Assembly: GCA_030386875.1 (NCBI GenBank)
Contig: CM059559.1
Span: 69,950,392 to 70,014,391, forward strand
DNA from: Morinoia aosen
Lineage: Eukaryota; Arthropoda; Malacostraca; Amphipoda; Talitridae
Length of the DNA: 64,000 nucleotides
Reading direction: 5' to 3'
In this document: positions 53,857-64,000 of the stretch, piece after piece
How positions within the stretch are numbered: the first letter of the stretch is position 1
How the letters are laid out: each line of letters starts with the position of its first letter
Notes under the pieces: generated by a model
What the model was told of the DNA's origin: nothing
The model's database searches: none
Seen by the model: only the letters and a program-made list of their open reading frames with translations
Position numbers and translations under genes: made by a program

Positions 53857-56148
53857 CTGCACAATAATGAGCAAAATACAGAGAATGTACGCAATTTGGG
53901 TACATTTCTAAACTATAATTACTTTTTCAAGTCATTTACAATGAAAACTATTTCTTTTCTGAGGAAAATTAGTTAAAAAAGTATAAATTACATAAAAGAA
54001 CATCAAATGGAATCACATAACCTCCACTGGTTTTCATCAATTGAGTATTTTTTAAAATGACTATTCAGTTGTGGTTCACAGTGTAGATTGTCCATGAAAT
54101 GTGGATCATTGCTAAATATACATGCAATCATAGTGCACCCAAAACCAGAAATTTGAAGAGGATTGAAGATTTAGTCAAATTTCATCATGATAATTCAGGA
54201 AAAAAGGACAAATGGATAGATTACATTATTAGTTAGTTTAAGCTTCCCTCTCCACAACAAATGCAATCCAAAGAGAGGAAGGAAAAGTGAACCTTTTAGT
54301 ATGGAGTTTAGGGAATGCGGAATCTATGCAGAAAGGGCATAGAAACAGCAAGATGAGGAAGAAGTTCATGAAACAAAATCAAAGTTGAAGAAAAAAGTAG
54401 TGGGTGCTGAAAAAACTGGACAGCAGTGAACCAAAAATAAATGGTCTGTAACAAAACAAAACCTTTTTTATTTTAACGAAAAGAAAGCCTATTCTACATT
54501 TTGCTTGGACAAAAGCATATTTACTCAGTCATTGCTGTTCAACATTGTCTCTACTTAGCAATCAGTGTTCAAAAGTTGTAAAAACCATCAATGAGTGAAT
54601 TCGTACTCGATTTCCACAAAAACAACCCGAAAATATTCAACAGCACATGTCACTTGAATGAAGCATTTCTACCTCCATTGTGCAATTCAATTTCCACAGC
54701 TGGAAATCTTAAGCACAGAGGTCTGACTTTGTTGGGGACTTTATAAAAGCATTGCATTTCTTTTTGATGCATATACACAGTAAGAAGTAACTTCATGAAC
54801 TATCACTTTGATACCATTGTACATTAGGCTATCAATTTAGCACCATACTTCTGCATTTGTGCTCAACATATTAGAGAAAATATGAACCATATGAAGTGGT
54901 AATAAAAAATTTGAAGAGGAATAAGTACTCAAATACATAACACATGCATAATGACAGGATTTTCAAAAATTCAATACCTTAAAAACATGAACATTTTGAT
55001 GGACACAAGAATGAATTCACTGGTACATAAATAAACTGAAAAAAAGAGGTATGTTAAAATGTTGTAAATTACATTGTCAATTTATCCTTAAGTCCCAGTA
55101 GCATCACAGTAAGAAGACCATTTACCAAAATTTGAAGGAGCTCTCCAAAGAGACTCACATGGATCTGAGAGGATTTAGGCTTCTTCAACATTGCTGCTCT
55201 ACAGAACAAAGAAACAAGCCTCATGATTACTGAGCTGGAAAGCAGCAAAAATTTTTAACATGTTTGAACACTTGCGCTCAAACTAACTGAAAAGAAATTA
55301 GGGCACATAAAATTACAAGCTGTACAAATATGAAAAGCAGAAGCTTAGATCCCTTAAGCTAGCATAGGAAGGCAAGCAGATAAGATTGAGCAATTCAAGA
55401 TAACTATCAACAGTACAAATGCTCGAAGAAGAAGCAGGATGCAGTGGAAAAAATGAACACAAAATTACAACAGCAATGCAAAGCAGTACACATTAAAAGC
55501 AAACGGTACAAGTCTACCACAGATGCTTGCACGTGAAACAATACTCCTAAGCTTACTTTTAACATTAAATTGTGAAGTGTTTCATTGTGACCTCTCCCAA
55601 CTTTTGTTAGCAGGCCAGCCAATGGAATAAGTCAACTTTCATGGTCATATTTTCAATAGTATTCTAGTACATACCTCATGTACTAGAGCATTTCAATAGC
55701 AACCCTCTAGTTCACCACTTGATAATGTGAGTTTTTGTACACACTCCTCATATTCATCACCTTTTCCAAGCCCTAATTTCACTTTGAAATAATGGCAAAC
55801 AAAATATTTTCTGTGAGCATGAATGTTTAATTCATCTTCAGTCTCATTTTCTTCACATTTCTGCTTATCCTCTAATCACTAAAACTAAGTCTATTGCCAT
55901 TTTCAATCTTGAAGCCTACTTTATTAGCCCAGTATGAGTGATTGAAATCAAATGATTTCAAATCATTATCACTAAATTGATCAACCACCTTGAGCACTTT
56001 GCTGCCCATAACCACTGGGTATACCAATATTTAAATTTATAGGCCACCATTAGATTTTGATGCAAACTCATATTTTTGCATTCAAGTGTGACTCGCCTGT
56101 AAACATACACAGTAAACATGAAGGTGATAGCAAAGACTATCGATTTAA
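53857..56148 (-). other. Gene B intron 1, proximal part
   Basis: AT-rich DNA with one family S copy (54229-54510). Nothing else is recognised. Confidence 0.5.
54229..54510 (+). mobile_element. Family S copy without the 3' hairpin
   Basis: It runs from AGTTAGTTTAAGCTTCCC to AAAGCCTATTCTACATTTTG. The 3' terminal hairpin portion is missing. Confidence 0.75.
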
Positions 56149-56151
56149 CCC

Positions 56152-56265
56152 TTTAACGCCAACATTTTTATACTCATATTACCGTTAAGACAACCACTAT
56201 CACTAAACCGACACTGGCATTAGGTAGTCACTGTTATCAAGATGGGGAAGGAATTTGATACATAT
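56152..56265 (+). mobile_element. piggyBac-like MITE end
   Basis: TTAA followed by CCCTTTAACG. The first 110 bases match 1807-1920. A right end was not found, so the element is probably broken. Confidence 0.5.
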
Positions 56266-56313
56266 TTATTAATTTAGATAATAAATGTGTTAATGACAAC
56301 AGTATACATTTTC

Positions 56314-56875
56314 GGTCAATATGCACTTTAGAAGATTCACGGAAATTAGGAATTCCATTCCAAAAAATCACTAAAGGAACCCATTTAAAAACATTTTTCA
56401 TGAATGACATTCTGCTCGCTGATGCGTTATTTTCGAGTTATTTAACTTTGAAGTTATACGGACGCTGTATATAAAAGTGAAGGAACGGACACGTAAACAT
56501 GCTGTAATACGGTATTGATGTAACGATTGGTGAGGTTGGGTAGGTAATGTTAGGTTAGTTTCATAAACCAACCTAAAATAACATGAATCAACCTAAAATA
56601 GATTACCGTAACTTACCCAAACCGACGCTGTTCTTTTCACGCCAAGAAGTGGGCGTGTTCCCCCAGAAAAGTGGGCGTGACCCAACAATGCGGCAATTAA
56701 GCAGCTGACCATATAATGTTATTCCTATCTGAACGTAATTATTTGCTATATTTCGAAAATAATGCATTAGCGAGCAGAAGGTCATTCATGTACAACGTTT
56801 TTAAATGGGTTTCTTTAGTGATTCTTTGGAATAGAATTCTTAATTTCCATGGATCCCCTAAACTGCAAATTGACC
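56314..56875. mobile_element. GGTCAAT foldback MITE, copy 1
   Basis: The ends are GGTCAATATGCACTTTAG and the inverted GGTCAATTTGCAGTTTAG. The inverted arms extend about 170 bases each. A perfect 8-bp duplication ACATTTTC flanks it (56306-56313, 56876-56883). The centre holds AGTGGGCGTG repeats and a TTAGGTTGGTTTAT-type palindrome. Confidence 0.9.
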
Positions 56876-57388
56876 ACATTTTCTCCTTAAGACCTTGAAT
56901 ATTTAAATCATCAACAACTTTTGAAATGAACATCAGGAACTGTAATTATCATGTTTATATTCAGCTTTTACTTTCATATTTTTCAAATTTCTACTTGACC
57001 ATGGTCGCAAATCAGTGAATCGAAGAAATATTGAAACTATTTCCATAAGCATGGGGTAACACTGAATTTTTTGAATTGTTCCTCCAAGTACAACCTTTGT
57101 GTTGTAATATATTGGTTTGATGAGATAGGTTATGCAAGGTTAGGATTGTTTCTCAATGCCTTATAAAAAGATTACAGAGCTTGCAAAATATCAGTTGCGC
57201 ATAATACAGCTCTGATGTGAGAAAAGTTTGATTGAAGTAATGATAATTTAGATATTGAATTATGAATGAAATTTGCAATAAATATACACAAATTTCATAT
57301 TCTCCCAAATAAATTCTAAACAAGCATGATTAACTAACATAAAAAACTTGGTCTATAATATGCCAAATTGAAAGATTAAGATTAAAAT

Positions 57389-57684
57389 TATAAGTTTGTT
57401 TAAGCCTCCCTAACTGTTACCAAAAAAATCATATCAAAGAGAGGAACAAGGGAGGCATCATTCAGGATGGAGATAAGAGAATGGGGAATCTATGCAGAAG
57501 AGACATAGAAACAGTAAGTTCAGAAAGAAGTAAGTTCATGAAAGAACATAAAAGTTGAAGAAGAAAGTAGTAGGTGCTGAAAAATGGGACAGCAGTGAAT
57601 TGAAAAAAAGTGGTCCTTCACGTATCAAAAAATATTCCATTTCAACAAAAAGAAGCCCTACCTAACTCTCAGCTCAGGGCCTCA
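57389..57684 (+). mobile_element. Family S copy, diverged, without the 3' hairpin
   Basis: It spans the TTTAAGCCTCCCTAAC head to CTCAGCTCAGGGCCTCACAC. It carries a duplicated AAGAAGTAAGTTCATGAAAG variant. Confidence 0.75.
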
Positions 57685-57973
57685 CACAATTCTGCCAAGT
57701 TAAAAATAAATTTATATGTTATACTCAGCACATTTAATTAAACCCATTCATAATAGTATTATAGATTTATTAAATGTGAAACCATGGAAAAGTTTTATCT
57801 AGTTGAAAATTGAGTAAAAGTCAACCATTTTAATGATTTTAAGAATGTTTTCTCAACTCATTTAAACTAATACAATAAGAATGTTTTAATTACTATTTAA
57901 ATAATTACGTATTTTTAAAGATATACAGAATTGAAATAATATCCCTCCACCTTAGATGGTTGGCAAACTAACC

Positions 57974-59100
57974 GGTCAATAATGAGTTTAATGTTGTCAA
58001 TGATTTTAATAATTTCGATGCCATAGATAAGTAATATGGTAGATTTCAAGACGTTTTGCATGAATGACATTCATCTGGCTGATGCGTTATATTCAAGTTA
58101 CTTAACTTTGAAGTTAAAGGACTGGGGTGGTGAATTCTCAAATTGATATGCAGTTGGCATCAGTTACAATATAGCGGCTACAGTAGAACATTAGCAAAAC
58201 CGTAGGAGTGAATACCGCAGATTTAATCCCACAATACTTTTATAACGTAATATTTTTGGGTGATAACTTTTATGGTAAATCTGAAGGAAAGGATAATAAT
58301 CTATTTTCGACTTTTTGGTTCCTAAACATTATTAAGTTAATCGTAATAAAAAAAGTTTTTTTTTAAGCACGTTCCGCCTGAAATTATATTACGAGTTATA
58401 GCGGTAGGTCAGGTTTCGTCTTTGATGACAAATGCGCTCAAATAAACAGCTACTCATCGATTTTTGAATTTTTTTTGCTAGAATAATGGTAATAACATCG
58501 AAATGAACAACTTCTATACACTTTTTTCGTCAAATGAGTATTTAACGAGGTATGGCGATAGGTTTGGTTTCGTCTTTGATGACGATCGTGCTGTAAGCAA
58601 GACTCTACTGCAGCGTTGCCATACCACATGATCGATGAATTTCTTTCCGCTTCAAACACCCGACTTGCGGTAGGTCATTTACCGCAATAACTAATAAAAT
58701 ACTCATTTCAGACGGAAAATGCATAGAAGAAAACTTATTTATTTCGTTCTAATTAACTATGCTTAGGCATCAAAATTTGCAAAATTGATTATTGTTCTTT
58801 TCTTCAGATTTACCACTTTTATTGTGTTATTAAGTAAAACATCCTACAAGTGGGTTCAGGCTCTGCATGCTCTGCAGGGTCGGGAAATAATATATTACAA
58901 AGTACCCAAACGTACTCGAACAGCTCAAGCACGCAACGCAACTGCCATGGAAGATGAAAATTCAAACCTAGAATAACTTAAACATACCGCATCAGCGAGC
59001 AGAATGGCATTCCTGTAATATGTTTATGAATGTGTTCCTTCAGTGATTCTTGGCAATGATATTATTAAAATCATTGACAACATTAAACTCAATATTGACC
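57974..59100. mobile_element. GGTCAAT foldback MITE, copy 2, with an inner AGCGGTA repeat
   Basis: The ends are GGTCAATAATGAGTTTAATG and the inverted GGTCAATATTGAGTTTAATG. A perfect 8-bp duplication AACTAACC flanks them (57966-57973, 59101-59108). The element is longer than the others because it contains the AGCGGTA-type repeat (58385-58800). Confidence 0.9.
58385..58800. repeat. AGCGGTA-type repeat
   Basis: Contains AGCGGTAGGTCAGGTTTCGT, TCGTCTTTGATGACGA and the opposite-strand half TTACCGCAATAACTAATAAA. The family is a semi-palindrome built around these motifs. Confidence 0.65.
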
Positions 59101-59149
59101 AACTAACCTTACATAAACCCAAAGTAAATTTCTATAAATTTATTTTTCA

Positions 59150-59720
59150 GCAATCATTTCCTCAGTAAAAATTTTTCGGAGGTTAATGTTGAGGATTATT
59201 CGGGAATCGATATTTGATTTTTAGGGGCCTTTAACATAGTTAATTAGATCGAAATAAGCAAGTTTTCTTCTATGCACTTTCCGTCGTAAATAAGTATTTT
59301 ACAATTTATAGCGGTGAATTAGTTACCGCAACTCAAGTGTTTGAAGCGGGAAGTAATTCTTCTGGCCCGGCGAATGGCAACGCTGCAATGGCGTCTCGAT
59401 TCCGGTTTTCTCGTTATCAAAGACGAAACTAAACCTACCGCGCTAACTCTTAAAATATTCATTTGACAAAAAAAAGTGTATGGAAGAAAGTAGTTTATTT
59501 TTATTTTATTACCATGCTTCAAGCAACAAATATTTGAAAATCAATGAGTAGCTGTTTGTTTGAGCGCATTTGTCATCAAAGACGAAACTAAGCCTACCGC
59601 TTTAATTCTTAAAATAATCATTTACGACGGAAAGTGCATGGAAGAAATCTTGTTTATTTCAATCTAATTTACTGTGTTTAGCATTCCAAAAGTGAATCAT
59701 CGATTCCCGAATAATCCTCA
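59150..59720. repeat. AGCGGTA-type repeat
   Basis: The family motifs are present in both orientations (AGCGGTGAATTAGTTACCGC; CATCAAAGACGAAACTAAAC twice). Confidence 0.65.
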
Positions 59721-59750
59721 ACATTTACCAAATTTTTCGGTTAATGTTAA

Positions 59751-60914
59751 GGAGATCGTCCCAGGCCCCTGCCGCTCAGGTGGTCATTTTTCATGTTTTT
59801 GTTGGAAAAGGACCCTTAGGTGGTGGACTATTCGGTCCTAAAATTTTATGGCGCTACGGACAATAGATTCTTCCCCCCAGGGGGGAGGTAAGAGGACCAA
59901 AATCTTAAATTTTGAGCCCATTTCAACCCCATATAACAAGAGAACAAATGAGAAATGGAAAAAAAAACCCATGTGAGTTTGTTAGAAATGTTCCAAGGAT
60001 TCTAAAACTGTCTTTTTATTTGTTCTAGCATCAAAACTCGATGACAAGTCCCATTTTGAAATATCCATAAAATATACCAAAAACTAATTTTTCTTGAAAA
60101 AAAATTAAGACCTAAATCGAAAAAATGACACGAGTAAAAAAGGTTTACTTTCCCAAAATGGTCAATGTGAAGTTTAGTGCAATCACGGATAATAATAATT
60201 ATATTCCGAAGAATCACTAAAGGACCCCATTTAAGAACGTTTTACATGAATGACATTCTGCTCACTGATGCGTTTTTTTGAATTATTGAACTTTGAAGTT
60301 GGCCTTCACGCACCATACGAAACGAGCGCGCGAAACGGAATTTAATTAATAACGGAAGCTAACCCCCGATTACAAACATAAAGAGGTTGGGTCGTGAGGG
60401 GAAGCCACAGTTCTTCTAGTGAGAATTATCAATAAAGCTTGTAACCCACCTTTTAGGGTGACAAACACAATCTTGTTTACATTGGCTCCAAGATAGCGGC
60501 GCCCATGGTGGTCGCCATCTTGGAGCCTACGTAAACAAGATTGCGGTTGTCACCTTAATGGGTGGGTTAGAAGCTTTATTGATAATTTTCACTAAAAGAA
60601 CTGTGCCTCCCCTTCACGACCCAACCTCTTTACGTTTGTATCAGCTTCCGTTATTAATTAAATTCAGTTTCACGCGTTTCTCTTCCTTTGGCGCGAAGAA
60701 CAACTTCAAAGTTCAATTATTCGAGAATAACGCATCAGCGAGCAAAATGTAATTCATGCAAAACGTTCTTAAATGGGTTCCTTTAGTGATTCCTGGGATT
60801 GCAATTATTATTTTCTGTGATTGTATTCAACTTAACATTGACCCCCAAAATACATATACTGGCCAATTTTCAAACGAATCGGACAAAAAAAGTTGAAAAA
60901 CTGGGACGATCTCC
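59751..60914. mobile_element. TTAA-flanked MITE with 14-bp inverted ends
   Basis: GGAGATCGTCCCAG at 59751-59764 and its exact inverse at 60901-60914 are each flanked outside by TTAA (59747-59750, 60915-60918). TTAA targets fit piggyBac or Kolobok elements. A GGTCAAT MITE is nested inside. There is no coding region. Confidence 0.75.
60160..60843. mobile_element. GGTCAAT foldback MITE, copy 3
   Basis: Near-complete palindrome of 684 bases with ends GGTCAATGTGAAGTTTAG and GGTCAATGTTAAGTTGAA. The perfect 8-bp duplication CCCAAAAT flanks it (60152-60159, 60844-60851). The arms are complementary over about 330 bases to a short spacer near 60505. The best match is the central 60310-60690 part. Confidence 0.92.
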
Positions 60915-60929
60915 TTAAGGAGATGCAAA

Positions 60930-61450
60930 TAATCAATTTTTGAAATTTAGATGCCTGTATCATGGTAATTTCATCGAAATGAACAACTTTTTATCTATGC
61001 ACTTTTTCGGGCAATTGAGTATTTAACGAGTTATAGCGGTAAATTACTGACCACAACACTAGTGTTCAAAGCGGCAAGTAATTCATCGAGCACGTCGAAT
61101 GTTTACACTGCAATGAAGTCTCGCTTCCAATGCGCTCGTCATCAAAGACAAAACTAAACCTACCGCTCTAACACGTAAAATACTCATTTGTTGCAAAAAG
61201 TGTATTTAAGAAAAGTAGTTTATTTAGATGTTTTTACCTTGATTCAGGCAACAAAAATTCAAAAATTGTTTAGTAGTTGTTTATTCGACCGCATTCGTCA
61301 TCAAAGACGAAAATTAACATACCGCTATAACTCATAAAATACCAATTTCTGATGGCAACTGCATAGAAGAAAACTAGTTCATTTCGATCTGATAAACTAT
61401 GCTTAGGCAGCAAAAACTAAAAAATTGATTACTGGCAAATGCTTCACATT
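60930..61450. repeat. AGCGGTA-type repeat
   Basis: It carries TAGCGGTAAATTACTGACC, CGTCATCAAAGACGAAAATT and ACCGCTATAACTCATAAAAT. Two inverted half-units are joined. Confidence 0.65.
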
Positions 61451-61869
61451 TACCAAATGTTCTCAAGTTCAATAGAACACATTTATCCCTAACAATTGTG
61501 TAGGAGCACCTTCAGAAGAATTCTATCACAGTAAGTTCTATCATTTGTAGAAATTATTCATACTCCTACTTACAAATAATCCCTAATTAGCCATCCAGCT
61601 ACCTAGTAAAAAATGCCAAATTATAAACAAAAATCCATTCCAATTCGCAAAATTTACGAAATTTACCAAAAAATGTTTGAAACTATTACTTTTATTTACT
61701 CTTCTCATAATAAACTTACCTGTTTAATTATTTTTCTACAGGATCTCAACGTGTCATTAAAGCTATTCACAAAATTGTACTACCATCAGCCAATTCTCGG
61801 ATTGGATACGTATTGATAAATTCGTACTCCTACCTAGATTTACATATGAGAGAAAATTGCATTTCTTAC

Positions 61870-62173
61870 CTCCAACGCTCAAATTCATGTGATTATAAGG
61901 CAATGGCACCACACCGTTTTTGAGAAGTACTTTAGTCTTGAACGGTGAAAGGATTCTTCTGTAATCTGTTTTCCGAAAATGGCGGCTACACACGAAATAA
62001 TGTTTGCACAAATTAGATTCCTTAATTTTACCTAAAATTTCGTTTCCACTTGCTCTTATCCACTCTTTAAAATTTCCATGAGGGTAATGGAAGTACTTGA
62101 TATCAGGTTGATCTCTAGAATTATTTTCACATTTTATGAAAGAACATTTTTTCGTTCTAATTGAAGACGCCAT
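61870..62173 (-). pseudogene. P/THAP9-like gene B, THAP zinc-finger exon
   Basis: From ATG 62173 the exon encodes MASSIRTKKC with C-x4-C (CSFIKC), a KEWIRASGN tryptophan motif, C-x2-H (CSRH) and a terminal VVPLPYN in place of AVPxxx. In-frame ATGs at 62218 and 62248 would add 15 or 25 residues. The 62173 start matches gene A. The donor is TGGAG/GTAAGA and the exon leaves one base of a codon, which the exon at 53856 completes correctly. Intron 1 is therefore about 8 kb. The exon itself is intact. Confidence 0.85.
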
Positions 62174-62299
62174 TCTTGCTGATAGCAACGCCGGCAAACT
62201 GGCCGCGTTGTTGTTCATGTTGTCGTACAGGTGACTCGATTTTGTCACATTTTGTCGCCAGGTGGTGCTTCTCAGGTTGATCTATGTTGCAATTCGTTC

Positions 62300-62640
62300 T
62301 GGACCCGTGACGTCACCGTCCCCAGGGCTCTTTTAAGAAAAGACTTGAATGCTGCTACCTTCTTATGTGTACCGTGGTATATGGTCTGTGGCGCCGCCGA
62401 GGAAACGATGCGGCCATGATCAGTGGGAGACGCAATTACGCACAACCTCACTCAATCATTGCTTGCTGGACACTAGATCTCTGTGCTCCTCGCGTGCTGC
62501 ATGGGACTATGCATCACGGATCCATCTCTGCCGGGTCGGTGTTTTGCTGCAGCAGCATGCTCCTTTGTGAGTACTTGTGATGCGTGATGCATCAATGAGT
62601 CGCTTGTGCTGCATCGTCTAAAGAGGCCTTAAGGCTCATT
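62300..62640 (-). promoter_or_regulatory. Upstream region of gene B with a CRE-like site
   Basis: A TGACGTCA palindrome lies at about 62308-62315. A GGCCTCTTTAGACGATGC block lies 320 bases further upstream. The same two blocks and a middle ACATAAGAAG block recur at 27917-28255 on the plus strand. Confidence 0.45.
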
Positions 62641-62940
62641 TTGATAACGTTATAATTCCTGAACTACTGCACCCAAAAACTTGAAATAGGATTCATTTTA
62701 AGCGTCAATTCATCCTCCAGAGATGAGTGTATATTATAACTCTCATAAGCTTGTTGGCGAGGCATGGATAGAAGTTTTTCTACGCTCTCAATAGCCGGCC
62801 GATTTCCTCTATGAGGCTCATTTTGACAACGTTATAAATCCTAAACTATTGCACCTAAAAATTTGAAATTGGGTTCATTTTAAGCGTCAATTCATCCTCC
62901 AAAGATGAATGTATAATAAAACTGTCATACGCTCCCTGGG
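62632..62940 (+). repeat. 182-bp direct repeat
   Basis: A 120-base stretch starting AGGCTCATTTTGA (62632) recurs at 62814 with about 85 percent identity by eye. It includes TTTTAAGCGTCAATTCATCC. The intervening GCCGGCCGATTTCCTCTATG resembles 27905-27925. Confidence 0.6.
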
Positions 62941-63834
62941 GGATGACAGAGAGCAAGGTTTCTCCACCTTCTCCTAGCCTGGTAATCCGCGCTGCCGAAG
63001 GCCGCGCTCACCTAAGTTATGAAGTGCTGTTTGAATTCTGGTCCATAACCTTGTCGTTCCCCACTTCGAGGGTCTTCGAATCCCGGAGGTGACGATTTTT
63101 TTCCCAGTTGTAGAATAATCATTTTCGTGTGTCATACTCATGTGGACTTTTGTTAGACAATATTATAAGTAGGCTGTGCAATTGCATAACTTACATGTAT
63201 GCTCTCTTAAGAATGTTTTATGCATTGCTAAAAATTATCTTGTGCATGTGCAAAATCTCATATGCAATTAATTACGCATGTAAACTACAACAGATGTAAT
63301 ATGCAAAGTGCTTTAAACAAATGCACAATATCATTGAATATATCCTGTAAGGCGAGTGGTGTAATTTGATTGTCCTGTTTTCAAGGGAACACCATAAATT
63401 TGTTCCTTACTCCAGAAATTTTGAACAATTATGGGAACTCCCGCATACATACTCTCACTTGCAAGCAACATCACAAGTTTTACCTGGTGCACTGTCGTCA
63501 GTACCTGATCCCCAGGTTACCTTTTTGACCTGTTCTTCAGTTGTTAAATATGGTTCATCAATAAAATACAATAGAGGTGTCCGAAATGAATTTAATAAAG
63601 TTTGAAGTATTTCAGGATTGCATAGTGTGATAGTTTTTGTACATCTAGTGATAGTTTTCTTGTTCTCTTCTACACATAGGCCTACCTATCCTTACAAAAG
63701 TGTTCAAGTGAAAATACAACTGTGTAATTTGTATCAATTTCCGAAATGTATGCATTTAGTGAAGTAAAAATGAATACCTCTGTTTTGCTCTGCCTGTTCA
63801 TTAAAAAATGAGAAAAAACTTACCAAACCAACTT
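62941..63834. other. Spacer with a weak tRNA-like segment
   Basis: No gene supported. GGTCTTCGAATCCCGG near 63073 looks like a damaged B box, but no A box fits. Confidence 0.35.
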
Positions 63835-63835
63835 T

Positions 63836-63902
63836 CGGTGCTCGCATGACCAAGTTCCCTTCCGTGAAGGTGTCACGGGTTCAAATCCCATCGCTGCGCA
63901 TT
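63836..63902 (+). repeat. tRNA-like segment (SINE head)
   Basis: CACGGGTTCAAATCCC is a good polymerase III B box and T-arm. The upstream part is a poor cloverleaf, with no convincing anticodon arm. It is best read as a SINE or tRNA pseudogene, not a working tRNA. Confidence 0.4.
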
Positions 63903-64000
63903 ACTTTTTGCGCAGTACCCATGTCTGTCTGTTGTTTGTTAATGCGAATCCTGCGAGGATGAAGGAGTTATTGTTCAGAAACTGTAGCTTGATTTTCATA

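Noticed and set aside
63836-63902. A functional tRNA gene
   Set aside because: Only the B box and T-arm are good; no proper anticodon arm or acceptor pairing was found.

Overview
The window is a stretch of repeat-dense, intron-bearing arthropod DNA, most likely from an insect with a large genome. The species cannot be read from it. The signs are a tRNA-like SINE, jockey-type LINEs, mariner remnants, a Gypsy LTR element, and P/THAP9-like transposase genes with spliceosomal introns. No bacterial gene, operon, rRNA or CRISPR array was seen. The only open frame that may be an ordinary host gene is a 229-codon, unrecognised frame at 1100-1789 behind a good splice acceptor.

Layout. 1-1800: a tRNA-like SINE end, a copy of a short hairpin-ended retroposon (called family S here) and the unknown ORF. 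1807-9833: a TTAA-flanked piggyBac-like MITE split by a nearly full-length but decayed jockey-type LINE (about 2010-9738). That LINE is itself split by a 516-bp LINE fragment flanked by a 232-bp duplication of the target. 9834-12859: gene-poor repeat debris. 12860-23418: a complete Gypsy element with 333-bp LTRs in which I found no difference and a GAGA target duplication. It has gag, a probable -1 frameshift site into protease, a UAG before RT/RNase H/integrase, and two small membrane-protein ORFs where env would be. 23419-29800: gene-poor DNA with a 92-bp tandem repeat, palindromic repeats and a relic of the 5' end of a P-like gene.

29808-39945 and 48982-62173 (minus strand) hold two paralogous P/THAP9-like transposase genes, A and B. 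Both have a THAP zinc-finger exon, a low-complexity tandem-repeat linker, a DDE transposase core and a C-terminal exon. Exon phases join correctly in both. A is broken by one missing base in a homopolymer. B is broken by one frameshift in its repeat and one in-frame stop. Their introns and spacers have collected many small elements: two foldback MITEs built of 21-bp repeats, three foldback MITEs with GGTCAAT ends and perfect 8-bp target duplications, a TTAA element, mariner relics, family S copies, and a minus-strand LINE (44838-48941) ending in a 600-bp trinucleotide-rich tail.

The nesting gives a relative history. A LINE landed just 3' of gene B and a mariner MITE landed in that LINE. A family S copy landed in another mariner, and one family S copy landed in another. 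The Gypsy element landed in an older AGCGGTA-type repeat and is the youngest large insertion. The best candidates for something undescribed are the Gypsy 3' membrane ORFs with their expression signals, the GGTCAAT foldback family, the 232-bp target duplication, and the LINE ORF1 with two tandem nucleic-acid-binding modules.
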